Assembly: GCA_031285845.1 (NCBI GenBank)
Contig: JAITVK010000023.1
Coordinates: forward strand, 1 to 64,000
Direction: 5' to 3'
DNA from: Propionibacteriaceae bacterium
GTDB lineage: Bacteria; Actinomycetota; Actinomycetes; Propionibacteriales; Propionibacteriaceae
Length of the DNA: 64,000 nt
Shown here: one piece after another, positions 8,510-17,647 of the stretch
Position numbering within the stretch: the stretch's first letter is position 1
How the letters are laid out: each line of letters begins with the position of its first letter
Translations under genes and position numbers: made by a program
Notes under the pieces: generated by a model
Seen by the model: the letters and a program-made list of their open reading frames with translations, nothing else
Databases searched by the model: none
What the model was told of the DNA's origin: nothing

Positions 8510-9936
8510 TGCCGCGCGCCCAATTCCGGCTGTCAGGGGACGCGCCAGCCCCGATCAGGGCCGGATTTTCGACGCTGATCGATGCCCAGAAGATTCGTAC
8601 CCAGTTCGATGCGACTGTCTTGGCTGAGGCCCAGCATCAAGCGGATGGAGTGAGACCGACGGGCAAGGATCTGACCGACTTGGCGTTTCAGACCCTAGAT
8701 CCGGTTGGGTCGACTGACTTGGATCAGGCCTTCTTGATCGAGCGCGCCGGGTCCGGTTTTCGAGTGTGGTATGCGATCGCCGATGTGGCCAGGTTCGTCG
8801 TCCCAGGAGCGGCGTTGGATGAGGAGACTCGTCGCCGTGGTGCCACGGTCTACGCTCCCACGAGCCGTTTCCCGCTGCATCCGGCGGTGCTGAGCGAGGG
8901 CGCGGCATCCTTGTTGGCCGACGGTCATTCCCGTCCGGCTGTGGTGTGGCGGATCGATCTGGATCAGTCCGGTTGTGTGGTCGACCGCCACGTGGAGCGA
9001 GCGGTCGTACGAAGTCGGGCGCAACTGAATTACCCTCAGGCGCAACAGGCTCTCGACGCTGGTCAAGCCGACTCGAGTCTGGCACTGCTGAAGACGGTCG
9101 GTCGGCTGCGTGAGACTCAGGAGGCCGAACGCGGTGGGGTCAGTCTGAATCTGCCCGAGCAAGAAGTGGTGGCCGATCGGGGGCAGTGGAGTTTGCGCTT
9201 CCGTCAGGTGCTCCCGGTCGAGGGATGGAATGCGCAGATCTCTTTGTTGACTGGGTTTGTCGCCGCCGATCTGATGCTGGACGCCGGAGTCGGGGTGTTG
9301 CGGACTTTGCCCGCAGCCCATCCAGACGCCATTGATCGTCTGCGGCGGGTCGCCGCCGGGCTCGGCATCGCCTGGGCGCCTGATGAGGATTATCCCAGTC
9401 TGGTGCGCGGTCTGGATCCGGCGCAGTCGGCCGATCTGGCGATGATGACGGCGTGCACGACCGTGTTTCGCGGCGCTGGCTACGCCAGTTTCCATCATGG
9501 CGCGGAGGCGCACGATCTGCGTCACGCGGCCTTGGCCGCGCCGTACGCCCATGTCACCGCGCCTTTGCGGCGACTGGTCGACCGTTTCGCGACCGAGGTG
9601 TGTCTGGCGATCTGTGCTGGTCAGGCGGCCCCCGAATGGGCGGATCAAGGGTTGGACGAGCTGCCGGGTTTGATGGCGAGCGCCGATCAGCGCTCGTCGG
9701 GTTTCGATCGGGGAGTGGTCAGCCTGGTGGAAGCGTTGGTGTTGAGCTCGTCGGTCGGGCGAACCCTCAGCGGGACAGTGGTGAGCGCGCATGCCGACGC
9801 TGGTCGGGTTCAGATCCCCGATCCGGCGGTTCAGATCGACGTCACGGGGAAGGATCTGCCGCTCGGTCAGGTGGTTGAGGCACGGATCGTGTCGACTGAT
9901 CTACGGACCGGGACCGTCGTCGCCGTCGCGGTGTGA
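8509..9936 (+). CDS. RNB-domain (RNase II/R family) exoribonuclease
   Basis: The 475-residue protein has an RNB catalytic domain over most of its length and a short S1-like C-terminal barrel. RNase II-family enzymes degrade single-stranded RNA processively from the 3' end in the cytoplasm using Mg2+-binding aspartates. Here the metal motif reads D64-P-V-G-S-T-D70-L-D72-Q73, so the fourth acidic position (D210 of E. coli RNase II) is Gln. I recall similar DLDQ motifs in other actinobacterial members, so this may be a subfamily feature. There is no N-terminal cold-shock domain, making it shorter than E. coli RNase II (644 residues). The ATG overlaps the stop of the zinc-ribbon gene by one base. 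Confidence 0.8.
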   Translation: MPRAQFRLSGDAPAPIRAGFSTLIDAQKIRTQFDATVLAEAQHQADGVRPTGKDLTDLAFQTLDPVGSTDLDQAFLIERAGSGFRVWYAIADVARFVVPGAALDEETRRRGATVYAPTSRFPLHPAVLSEGAASLLADGHSRPAVVWRIDLDQSGCVVDRHVERAVVRSRAQLNYPQAQQALDAGQADSSLALLKTVGRLRETQEAERGGVSLNLPEQEVVADRGQWSLRFRQVLPVEGWNAQISLLTGFVAADLMLDAGVGVLRTLPAAHPDAIDRLRRVAAGLGIAWAPDEDYPSLVRGLDPAQSADLAMMTACTTVFRGAGYASFHHGAEAHDLRHAALAAPYAHVTAPLRRLVDRFATEVCLAICAGQAAPEWADQGLDELPGLMASADQRSSGFDRGVVSLVEALVLSSSVGRTLSGTVVSAHADAGRVQIPDPAVQIDVTGKDLPLGQVVEARIVSTDLRTGTVVAVAV

Positions 9937-10102
9937 GTCCACCTCGCCTGACGTCGCTTGACGCGCCGGTTGGTTGAGTCCAGGGAGATGCCGCCGGGGC
10001 CGCGTGATGTGGTATCGCCATATGAGGCCAGTACGTGGGACGTCGCTCATTCCTGACTCCACGGGTCCGAACTCGTCAGTCCCGACTCCTCAGTCCGAAC
10101 CG

Positions 10103-11374
10103 TCAGGCGCCGCCCCGATGACGCTGGATCGCCTCATGGATCGCTCGGCGTGGTATCGGGGCCCAGCTGGGACGGTTTCTCAGCTCGTACACCAGTTCAT
10201 AAATTGCTTTGTCGACTTCATAGGCGGTCAACAGACCACTCGGCAGCTCGGCGCCGTCGAGGTAACCGCCCAGGAACCCTGATCGTGCTTCGTCGTGCCA
10301 GCGCTTGGCCTGGTCACTGGCGGGGAAGCGGTGATGGCTGCGGGCGTAGTCCAGTGATCGGGTCGCCCCGGCGACGTCGCGCCACACGGTGTCGAGCGCC
10401 GATCGTTCCTCCAACGATTTCAGCGGCTCGCCCTCGAAGTCGATGATCGTCCACCCGGTCGGGGAGACCAGCGCCTGGCCGAGGTGAAAGTCTCCGTGGA
10501 CCCGCTGGATCCTGGCTGGATGACTGGGCAGATCAAGGATCGCGATCAGGTCGTCTCGGATGTCACGCAACTCGGGGACTTGGTCGCAGGCCGTGTCCAG
10601 CCGGGTCAGCATCTGAGCGCTGATCTCGGCGACATCGGTGGTCGCGGTTGGGAACCTCGTCGCCAGCGCCTGATGCAGTTCGCGCAATGTCGATCCCAAC
10701 CCGGTCATCTCGGCGGTGATAGAGCGATCAGCCCCACAAGCCTCGACACAGAAGTCCCAACCGTCAGTCGCGTCGAGAACGCGTTGGGAGAACACAGCCA
10801 AGTCGTACGGCCCCTCGGGCCACGACAGCGTGCCGATCAGTCGGGCGGTGATGCCGGAGTCGCTCAATGCGGCCAAGGTGGTCGCCTCCAGGCTGGCCCC
10901 AGGCGACAGTCGACGGAAGATTTTGAGCAGAGTCGACTGGCCGATCTGGACGGTGGTATTGGATTGCTCGCCGGTGAACATGGTGGTCCGGGCATCGGGG
11001 TCGGGTGGCTCGTCGTTCCAGGTCAAGCCGGTCGGCGGGTTCGCGATCAGTCCATGCAGCAGCGCCCTCATCGCTTGCCGGGAGGCTGGCGCGTCCACGA
11101 CGTCGACCATCCCACGCTCAGGCGACCAGGTCTGACCGATCAGCGCCTCGGGCTCGCCCTGACCAGCGGGCAGATAGCCGACCAACAGGTGGTAGGTGTC
11201 GGTTCGGCCGGACAAAACGACGTCGGCCAGCTCGGATCGAACCCTCACCTCACCTTCGGCGACGTACCACGGCAAAGGGCGCAACTCGACGCTCTCGATG
11301 GCTAGGCCTTTGCCTTGGAACCAGCGCGCTTGAGCGAGGCGCTGACGCCACAGTTCGGTGGTGGACATGCCCAT
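10103..11374 (-). CDS. mak: Maltokinase
   Basis: Maltokinase phosphorylates maltose to maltose 1-phosphate with ATP, feeding the GlgE alpha-glucan pathway from trehalose. The 423-residue product has the N-terminal cap with ARWFQGKG, the catalytic-loop motif HGDFHLGQ and the metal-binding segment IDFEGEP of the aminoglycoside-phosphotransferase-like fold. It is a stand-alone kinase rather than a fusion to TreS, and neither treS nor glgE is in the window. The ATG at 11374 is chosen over the adjacent GTG at 11377 because AGGAGG lies at proper distance from the ATG. It diverges from the sugar importer operon and shares its 5' region, which suggests coordinated use of imported maltose- or trehalose-type sugars. 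C. acnes-like relatives carry this enzyme as Pep2. Confidence 0.85.
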   Translation of the reverse strand: MGMSTTELWRQRLAQARWFQGKGLAIESVELRPLPWYVAEGEVRVRSELADVVLSGRTDTYHLLVGYLPAGQGEPEALIGQTWSPERGMVDVVDAPASRQAMRALLHGLIANPPTGLTWNDEPPDPDARTTMFTGEQSNTTVQIGQSTLLKIFRRLSPGASLEATTLAALSDSGITARLIGTLSWPEGPYDLAVFSQRVLDATDGWDFCVEACGADRSITAEMTGLGSTLRELHQALATRFPTATTDVAEISAQMLTRLDTACDQVPELRDIRDDLIAILDLPSHPARIQRVHGDFHLGQALVSPTGWTIIDFEGEPLKSLEERSALDTVWRDVAGATRSLDYARSHHRFPASDQAKRWHDEARSGFLGGYLDGAELPSGLLTAYEVDKAIYELVYELRNRPSWAPIPRRAIHEAIQRHRGGA

Positions 11375-11428
11375 CACGCTACCTCCTCATCACCGACATA
11401 ACAATTTGGTCACAGACTCGGTTCGGGG

Positions 11429-11459
11429 TTGGCAATCGCTCGTCGAGTGTCTGTATAGT
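11429..11459 (+). promoter_or_regulatory. Promoter of the sugar importer operon
   Basis: TTGGCA at 11429-11434 and TATAGT at 11454-11459 are separated by 19 bp, slightly long for a vegetative promoter. The predicted transcription start falls at or just before the palindromic operator. Confidence 0.5.
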
Positions 11460-11466
11460 CTGTTTC

Positions 11467-11492
11467 TGAGAACGTTACCGGAAACGATCTCA
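11467..11492 (+). promoter_or_regulatory. 26-bp palindromic LacI-type operator
   Basis: TGAGAACGTTACC and its partner GGAAACGATCTCA form an inverted repeat matching at all but four base pairs, all four being A/A oppositions. Each half contains an A-N-CG-N-T core typical of LacI/GalR operators. The site sits immediately downstream of the -10 box, where a bound repressor would block initiation. The LacI-family gene at 14718 at the end of the operon is the obvious candidate to bind it. Confidence 0.7.
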
Positions 11493-11550
11493 GACACGCA
11501 AGACTGGATTCAAACCGGTCGAAGACTTTCATTGAAGAGAGAGGGATGTA

Positions 11551-12936
11551 ATGAAACACATCAGTCGCACCGTGACTGTGGGATTCGCAGTGGCAGCACT
11601 CACGGTGACCATGGCAGGCTGCGGGAGTGAGACCCCGGGCGGTCAATCATCGGGGGCCTCGCAGGGTTCGGGAGCTGGTGACGGTTACGTCTACTTCCTG
11701 AACTTCAAGCCTGAGATCGCCGACAAGTACGACGCGATCGTCAAGCAGTACAAGGAAGAGACTGGCGTGGACGTCAAAGTCGTCACCGCCGCCACCGGCA
11801 CCTACGAGCAGACTCTGACTTCCGAGATCGCCAAGTCTCAACCGCCGACGATCTTCCAGATCAACGGGCCGGTGGGCTATGCGAACTGGGCTGACTACAC
11901 CGCTGATTTGACCAACAGCGATTTGTACAAGCACCTGACCGACTCGTCGCTGGCCGTCAAGACTAGTGATGGGGTGTGGGGTGTTCCGTACGTCGTCGAA
12001 GGCTACGGCATCGTCTACAACGACGCCATCATGAAGAAGTACTTCGCGCTGGCTGACAAGAAGGTCTCGATCACCTCCAGCGACCAGATCACCAGTTGGG
12101 ATCTGCTCAAGCAGGTCGTCGAAGACATGACCGCCCACAAGGACGCTTTGGGCATCACTGGCGTCTTCTCGAACACGTCGCTCAAACCGGGTGACGATTG
12201 GCGCTGGCAGACTCACATGCTCGATGTGCCGCTGTTCTACGAGTTCAACAAGAACAACGTCGATCTGACCAAGGGCACCCCGGCCAGCATCGATTTCACG
12301 TACTCGGACAATATGAAGAACCTGTTCGACCTCTACATCAACAACTCCACCGTGGCTCCGACCGAGTTGGGCGCGAAGACGACCGACGAGTCGATGGCTG
12401 AGTTCGCGCTCGGACAGTCGGCCATGGTTCAGAACGGGAACTGGGGCTGGGCGCAGGTGTCCGGTGTCCAGGGCAACACCGTCCAGGCCTCCGACGTCCA
12501 CATGCTGCCGCTCTACATGGGCATCAGCGGTGAAGAGAAGTACGGCATCCCGATCGGGACCGAGAACTACTTCTCGATCAACTCTCAGGCTGATGAGGCC
12601 TCGCAGAAGGCTTCGCTGGACTTCCTGACCTGGCTGTTCTCCTCTGACACCGGCAAGAAGGCCGTGTCGAGCGAGCTCGGCTTCATCGCCCCGTTCGACT
12701 GGTTCGCCGCTGGCGAGGGCCCCGACGATCCGCTGGCCACCGAGGTCACCAAGTGGATGGACACCGAGGGCATCCAGCCGGTGTCGTGGTCGCCGTTCCA
12801 GGTCATCCCGTCTGAGGACTGGAAGAAGGGCTTCGGCTCGGATCTGCTGCAGTACGCGCAAGGCAAGATGGATTGGCCGACCGTGAAGTCCACCATGGTG
12901 GCTGACTGGGCGACGCAAGCCAAGGCTGCCAAGTAA
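11551..12936 (+). CDS. Sugar ABC transporter substrate-binding lipoprotein
   Basis: The 461-residue protein is a family 1 extracellular solute-binding protein that captures sugar outside the membrane and delivers it to the two permeases encoded downstream. It has a lipoprotein signal peptide with hydrophobic core and lipobox TMAGC (Cys24), then a Ser/Gly-rich tether and the mature domain. The GYGIVYNDAIM segment and the aromatic-rich C-terminal half are typical of maltose or oligosaccharide binders. The exact sugar cannot be read from sequence; the neighbouring maltokinase suggests an alpha-glucoside or trehalose. AGAGGG precedes the ATG. A strong hairpin after the stop may raise the yield of this protein relative to the permeases. 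Confidence 0.85.
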   Translation: MKHISRTVTVGFAVAALTVTMAGCGSETPGGQSSGASQGSGAGDGYVYFLNFKPEIADKYDAIVKQYKEETGVDVKVVTAATGTYEQTLTSEIAKSQPPTIFQINGPVGYANWADYTADLTNSDLYKHLTDSSLAVKTSDGVWGVPYVVEGYGIVYNDAIMKKYFALADKKVSITSSDQITSWDLLKQVVEDMTAHKDALGITGVFSNTSLKPGDDWRWQTHMLDVPLFYEFNKNNVDLTKGTPASIDFTYSDNMKNLFDLYINNSTVAPTELGAKTTDESMAEFALGQSAMVQNGNWGWAQVSGVQGNTVQASDVHMLPLYMGISGEEKYGIPIGTENYFSINSQADEASQKASLDFLTWLFSSDTGKKAVSSELGFIAPFDWFAAGEGPDDPLATEVTKWMDTEGIQPVSWSPFQVIPSEDWKKGFGSDLLQYAQGKMDWPTVKSTMVADWATQAKAAK

Positions 12937-12951
12937 CGGATCGATCACTGC

Positions 12952-12979
12952 GGGCGGGCGCTCATTCAAGCGCCCGCCC
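12952..12979 (+). promoter_or_regulatory. Intercistronic GC hairpin between binding protein and permease genes
   Basis: GGGCGGGCGCT (12952-12962) pairs perfectly with AGCGCCCGCCC (12969-12979) around a six-base loop. No T-run follows and the next ribosome binding site lies just after it. It is more likely an mRNA-stabilising or partial-attenuation structure than a full terminator. Confidence 0.7.
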
Positions 12980-12998
12980 CGTGTTCAAGGAGCAAACC

Positions 12999-13853
12999 AT
13001 GCGTGTCGCGCAGTACATGAAAAAGTGGTTCCCGGTCTTCGCTCTGCCGACTTTCCTGGCCTTCATTTTGGCTTTCGTCGTCCCGTTCGGCATGGGACTG
13101 TACCTGTCGTTCACATCGTTTCGCACCGTGAATGACGCTCGCTGGGTCGGGGTGCAGAATTACGTCACCGCCTTCACGGAGAACAACGACTTTCTCCACT
13201 CTTTGGGGTTCACCGTCGTATTCACCGTGGTGTCAGTGATCAGCGTCAACGTCATCGCCTTCGCTTTGGCCATGGCTTTGACCAGAGCGATCAAAGGCAC
13301 CAACATCTTCCGTGCGGTGTTCTTCCTGCCGAACCTGATCGGCGGAATCGTCTTGGGCTACGTCTGGAATCTGCTCATCAACGCTGTGTTGAAGGCGATG
13401 TTCTCCCAAGACTTGACCTATTCGGCGACGTACGGCTTTTGGGGGTTGGTCATCGTCGTCAACTGGCAGATGATCGGCTACATGATGGTGATCTACATCG
13501 CCGGCATCCAAAACATCCCCTCAGAAGTGATGGAGGCCGCCGAGATCGACGCGGCCGGATTCTGGGCCAAACTGTTCCAGGTCACCTTGCCGATGTTGGC
13601 CGGGTCGATCACGATCTGCTTGTTCTTGACCCTGTCCAATTGTCTGAAAATGTTCGACCAGAACCTGGCGCTGACCGACGGCGCGCCCAACAACGAGACC
13701 GAAGGGCTGGCACTCAACATCTACCGGACGTTCTACGCCATCAGGAACCACCAAGGCGTGGGCCAGGCCAAAGCGGTGGTGTTCTTCATCTTCGTGTCCG
13801 TCGTGGCCTACCTGCAGTTGCGCGCCACTCGAAGCAAGGAGATCGACGCATGA
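12999..13853 (+). CDS. Sugar ABC transporter permease (MalF-like)
   Basis: This 284-residue integral membrane protein is one half of the importer channel. It has an N-terminal transmembrane helix near residues 12-35, about six helices in all, and the cytoplasmic coupling loop EVMEAAEIDAAG that contacts the ATPase. The start at 12999 has AAGGAG eight bases upstream; the longer reading from GTG 12981 overlaps the hairpin and lacks a ribosome binding site. Its stop overlaps the next start (ATGA), so the two permeases are translationally coupled. No ATPase gene is present in the operon; in many actinobacteria a shared MsiK-type ATPase serves such importers. Confidence 0.85.
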   Translation: MRVAQYMKKWFPVFALPTFLAFILAFVVPFGMGLYLSFTSFRTVNDARWVGVQNYVTAFTENNDFLHSLGFTVVFTVVSVISVNVIAFALAMALTRAIKGTNIFRAVFFLPNLIGGIVLGYVWNLLINAVLKAMFSQDLTYSATYGFWGLVIVVNWQMIGYMMVIYIAGIQNIPSEVMEAAEIDAAGFWAKLFQVTLPMLAGSITICLFLTLSNCLKMFDQNLALTDGAPNNETEGLALNIYRTFYAIRNHQGVGQAKAVVFFIFVSVVAYLQLRATRSKEIDA

Positions 13854-14689
13854 CCAGTCGTCGCAAAGTCCAAGCCGTCATCGGCTTTCTCGCCTTGCTG
13901 ATCTTGGCGATCATCTACATGATCCCGTTGGCGATGGTTCTGATGAACTCGCTCAAGGGCAACCTGTTCGTCTCCCAGTCGCCCTTCGCGTTGCCCGACG
14001 CCCAAAGCTTCTCCGCCTTCCAGAACTACACCGGCGGGGTGGAGAAGACCGGCTTCTTCAAAGCGCTCGGGCTGTCGCTGTTCATCACCATCATCTCCAC
14101 GGTCGTGATCGTCCTGGTGACCTCGATGACCGCGTGGTACATCGCGCGGGTCAAGGCGTGGTACACCACGGTGTTGTATTACCTGTTCGTCTTCTCCATG
14201 ATCGTGCCCTTCCAAATGGTCATGTTCACCATGTCGAAGGTGGCCAATGTCACCGGTTTGGACAACCCGTTGGGGATCATCGTGCTCTACACCGGGTTCG
14301 GGGCCGGGCTGTCGGTGTTCATCTATGTCGGGTTCATCCGCTCGATCCCGATCGAGTTGGAGGAAGCGGCGATGATCGACGGCGCGTCGACTTGGTCGGT
14401 GTTCTTCCGGGTCATCTTCCCGATCTTGCGACCGACTGCGATGACGATCGCCATCTTGAACGCGATGTGGATCTGGAACGACTACCTGTTGCCCTATCTC
14501 GTGATCGGCTCGCAGTGGCAGACGATTCCGATCGCAGTGCGCTCGTACATGGTCGGATCCTACGGTCAGAAGGACATGGGAGGTTTCATGGCTATGCTTG
14601 TCCTGGCCATCATCCCGATCATCGTCTTCTTCCTGATTGGCCAGAAGTCGATCATCAAGGGTGTCACCGCTGGCGCGGTGAAAGGCTGA
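13850..14689 (+). CDS. Sugar ABC transporter permease (MalG-like)
   Basis: This 279-residue permease is the second half of the channel. Its first transmembrane helix lies at residues 10-30, and the coupling loop reads ELEEAAMIDGASTW. The C-terminal GQKSIIKGVTAGAVKG is characteristic of MalG-type carbohydrate permeases. It starts at the ATG overlapping the upstream stop by four bases; the longer open frame from 13439 is an out-of-family extension antiparallel to nothing but overlapping the MalF-like gene, and is rejected. The regulator gene follows after 28 bases. Confidence 0.85.
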   Translation: MTSRRKVQAVIGFLALLILAIIYMIPLAMVLMNSLKGNLFVSQSPFALPDAQSFSAFQNYTGGVEKTGFFKALGLSLFITIISTVVIVLVTSMTAWYIARVKAWYTTVLYYLFVFSMIVPFQMVMFTMSKVANVTGLDNPLGIIVLYTGFGAGLSVFIYVGFIRSIPIELEEAAMIDGASTWSVFFRVIFPILRPTAMTIAILNAMWIWNDYLLPYLVIGSQWQTIPIAVRSYMVGSYGQKDMGGFMAMLVLAIIPIIVFFLIGQKSIIKGVTAGAVKG

Positions 14690-14717
14690 CACCTCAAAGA
14701 ACCGGCAGGAGCCGACC

Positions 14718-15731
14718 ATGACCACGATCAAGGACATCGCCCGCGAGGCTGGGGTGTCGGTCTCCACCGTGTCGCGGGTGTTAGCTGGACACCGGGACGT
14801 GTCGGCCACGACCGCCAGCCACGTCCAAGAGGTCATCGATCAGTATCAATTCTTCGTCAACCGCAACGCGCGCAATCTGAAACAGTCGACCACCATGGCC
14901 ATTCTGGTCATGGTCAAAGGGCGTCACAACGCCTTGTTCGCCTCGATGCTGGAGCATGTCCAGCAGGCCGTCACCGCGACTGGCCACACGGTGGTCACCC
15001 AGTACCTGGACGAGGACGGCAACGAGGTGGCCGAGGCGGAACGTCTGGTCGGGGAGATCAAACCGCGTGGAGTGATGTTTTTGGGCGGCGACGCCGATCA
15101 CGTGGCCAGTTCGGCCGACCGGATCGGCCCAGGCTGTCCGGCAGTGGTCTTGACCAACTCGGTGGCGCAGGCTGGACGACTGGCAGTCTCGTCGGTCACC
15201 ACCGACGACTGCGAGTCGGCGCGGTTGGCGGTGGGGCATCTGCTCAGTCATGGACACACCCGGATCGGAGTCATCGGGGGCAACACTGAGCGGTCGACCA
15301 TCTCTCGACACCGCTACGAAGGCATCGTCGCCGCCTTGGACGACGCCGGGATCGAGTTCGATCGCGCCCGGCAGTACGTCGACACCCGGTATTCGCTCGG
15401 TTGCGGCTATGAGGCGGCGGCGCGTCTGATCGAGCAGGTGGGGGGGATGACCGCGATCTACGCCGTCTCCGACATCATGGCTTTGGGCGCGATGCGGGCG
15501 TTGTACGACCTGGGGCGGCGCGTGCCCGACAACATCTCCATCATCGGTCATGACGGCATCGAGCTCGCGTCGTACGTCGTTCCGAAACTGGTCACGATCC
15601 GTCAGCCACAAGAGGCGATGGCTGTCCGGGGGGTCAGCCTGCTCATGAACCATCTGTCGGGGGAGTTGGACGCAGTGGAGGAGTTGGTACCAGTCGACGT
15701 GGTGACCGGAGAGTCAGTGCGTACGATCTGA
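14718..15731 (+). CDS. LacI-family transcriptional regulator
   Basis: The 337-residue protein has an N-terminal LacI helix-turn-helix (TIKDIAREAGVSVSTVSRVL, residues 3-22), the hinge helix region, and a periplasmic-binding-protein-like effector domain to the C-terminus. Such repressors leave their operator when they bind a sugar. CAGGAG lies seven bases before the ATG. As the last gene of the importer operon it very likely binds the 26-bp palindrome at 11467-11492, giving negative autoregulation of the operon; control of the divergent maltokinase is also possible from this position. The effector is unknown. Confidence 0.85.
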   Translation: MTTIKDIAREAGVSVSTVSRVLAGHRDVSATTASHVQEVIDQYQFFVNRNARNLKQSTTMAILVMVKGRHNALFASMLEHVQQAVTATGHTVVTQYLDEDGNEVAEAERLVGEIKPRGVMFLGGDADHVASSADRIGPGCPAVVLTNSVAQAGRLAVSSVTTDDCESARLAVGHLLSHGHTRIGVIGGNTERSTISRHRYEGIVAALDDAGIEFDRARQYVDTRYSLGCGYEAAARLIEQVGGMTAIYAVSDIMALGAMRALYDLGRRVPDNISIIGHDGIELASYVVPKLVTIRQPQEAMAVRGVSLLMNHLSGELDAVEELVPVDVVTGESVRTI

Positions 15732-15753
15732 GCCGCCCGATCACCGAACCGGC

Positions 15754-16431
15754 TCAACGGCGACGCAAGATCAGCCGGGCCAGGCCGTTGCCGAGCAACT
15801 GGACGCACTGGACCATGATGATCATGACCACGATCGACACCAAGGTGACCAGATCGTTGAATTTGCGGTAGCCGTCGGACAAGGCGAACTGTCCCAGTCC
15901 GCCGCCCGAGATCACGCCGGCCATCACCGACAGGTCGAGGATGCCGACGAACAAGAAGGTGTAGCCGAGGATCAGCGGGGCCAATGCCTCGGGGACGAGA
16001 ATCCGGGTCAGGATGTGCAGCCGTGACGCCCCCATCGCGCGTCCGGCTTCGATCACCCCGGGGTCGGCGGCGATCAGCGACTGTTCGACCAAGCGGGAGG
16101 TGGCCATCGAACACATGATGACCATCGGAAAGATCGCCGGGATGGTCCCGATGTAGCCGCCCATCACCGCCATGGTCAACGGACGGATCGCCGTCATGAA
16201 GATGATGAACGGAATCGGACGGATGATGTTGACTAAAACCGACAAGATGACGTAGACGATTCGGTTCTCGGCCAGTCCGCCACGACGAGTGGCGAACAAA
16301 GTCAAGCCGAGCAACAGACCCAAACCGCCGCCAATGATCAAAGTGAACCCGATCATCTGCAAGGTCTGCCCGAGCGAGGTCCAGAAAGTCTGTGTCAGCC
16401 AATCGTTCCAGGTGTTCTCCAACAATCTCAT
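15754..16431 (-). CDS. metI: Methionine ABC transporter permease
   Basis: MetI forms the membrane channel of the MetNIQ methionine importer. The 225-residue protein has five or so transmembrane helices and the coupling-loop motif EAGRAMGASRLHIL (residues about 135-148). The ATG at 16431 overlaps the metN stop (ATGA), with GAGG eight bases upstream; the longer frame from 16476 lies inside metN and is not used. It is convergent with the LacI-family gene, with only 22 bases between the two stops. Confidence 0.88.
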   Translation of the reverse strand: MRLLENTWNDWLTQTFWTSLGQTLQMIGFTLIIGGGLGLLLGLTLFATRRGGLAENRIVYVILSVLVNIIRPIPFIIFMTAIRPLTMAVMGGYIGTIPAIFPMVIMCSMATSRLVEQSLIAADPGVIEAGRAMGASRLHILTRILVPEALAPLILGYTFLFVGILDLSVMAGVISGGGLGQFALSDGYRKFNDLVTLVSIVVMIIMVQCVQLLGNGLARLILRRR

Positions 16432-17552
16432 CGCTGATCCTCGCTTTCGGCGTCTTTGCCCGTGGTCTGATCCCACACCGGATCGGGTCGGGGATGATCG
16501 CGGGTCCCCAGATCGGTCCAGTCGATGCCGTCGTCGCTGAGTCGAGACAACAGCGCGTCGACCGCGTCGGTCGCATCGGTATTGACCGGCACCAGCTCGA
16601 CCACGACATTACCCAGCGATCGGCCGGTCACCTCGGTGATCGACCCGTGGATGATCGAGGAAGTCACCCCCATCGTCTCGGCGATCTTGGCCAAGTTGAA
16701 CGCTTCACTGTCCAGGCTGCTCGCCGTCACCGTCATCAGGACGAGCCGTCCAGGATGGATCCCATGCAGACGCTGAACCGTGTCAGGCCCGGGATGGGAG
16801 CGCAGCGCGGTCTGGATGAATCGTCGGGTGGCCGGGTATCGCGGGTGGGCGAAGATGTCATACGTCGAACCTCGCTCCACGATCCGACCAGCCTCCATCA
16901 CCGCCACCTGGTCGCAGAGGTTCTGAACCACACCCATCTCGTGGGTGATGAGCACGATGGTGGTGCCCAGCTCGTGGTTGGCCCGCCGCAACAGGTCGAG
17001 CACCTCGTTGGTGGTCTCAGGATCCAGCGCCGACGTCGCCTCGTCGGCCAACAGGATCGACGGGGAGTGGGCTAGGGCGCGAGCGATACCCACGCGCTGC
17101 TTCTGTCCGCCTGACAGATGCGACGGGTAGGCCTGCGCCTGGTCGGTGATGCCGACGAAGTCGAGCATCTTGGCGACCTGGGCTTGACGCTTAACCTTGT
17201 CCCACCCGGCGAGTTTGAGGGGATACCCGACGTTGTCGGCCACGGTTTTGGCGGAGAAGAGGTTGAACTGTTGGAAGATCATCCCGATGGTGGAACGGAC
17301 CTCGCGCAATTGCTTGTCACCGAGCTTGGTGACATCGACTCCCGAGACGAGGACTTCACCAGAGTCGACCGACTCCAAGGCGTTGATCAGGCGGACCAAG
17401 GTGGATTTTCCGGCTCCGGAATAGCCGATCACGCCGAAAACCTCGCCAGCGCCGATGTCGAGGCTGACGTCGTCGACGGCATGAACGCTGCGGTGCTTGG
17501 TCTGGAAGTTCTTTGTGACGTGGCGAAGGCTGATGATGGGCTGAGCTGTCAT
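16428..17552 (-). CDS. metN: Methionine ABC transporter ATP-binding protein
   Basis: MetN hydrolyses ATP to drive methionine import through MetI. The 374-residue product has Walker A GYSGAGKST, signature LSGGQKQR, Walker B with DEATSALD and a switch histidine in ITHEM. A C-terminal NIL domain (residues about 270-345) follows; in E. coli MetN this domain binds methionine and inhibits transport when intracellular methionine is high. The start at 17552 is preceded by AGGA; the upstream in-frame ATG at 17594 lacks a good site. It lies 95 bases after metQ and overlaps metI, so the order is metQ-metN-metI. Confidence 0.9.
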   Translation of the reverse strand: MTAQPIISLRHVTKNFQTKHRSVHAVDDVSLDIGAGEVFGVIGYSGAGKSTLVRLINALESVDSGEVLVSGVDVTKLGDKQLREVRSTIGMIFQQFNLFSAKTVADNVGYPLKLAGWDKVKRQAQVAKMLDFVGITDQAQAYPSHLSGGQKQRVGIARALAHSPSILLADEATSALDPETTNEVLDLLRRANHELGTTIVLITHEMGVVQNLCDQVAVMEAGRIVERGSTYDIFAHPRYPATRRFIQTALRSHPGPDTVQRLHGIHPGRLVLMTVTASSLDSEAFNLAKIAETMGVTSSIIHGSITEVTGRSLGNVVVELVPVNTDATDAVDALLSRLSDDGIDWTDLGTRDHPRPDPVWDQTTGKDAESEDQR

Positions 17553-17647
17553 GAGTGTCCTGGGGTTGCTGCGGGTCCGGGCAGGGCCAGCCACTAGTGT
17601 ACGGCTATGGGTCCACCGTCATGGTGGCTGGCTGCTCCGGTTCGGTG

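Noticed and set aside
11647..12969. Minus-strand 440-residue ORF
   Set aside because: Antisense shadow of the sugar-binding lipoprotein gene.
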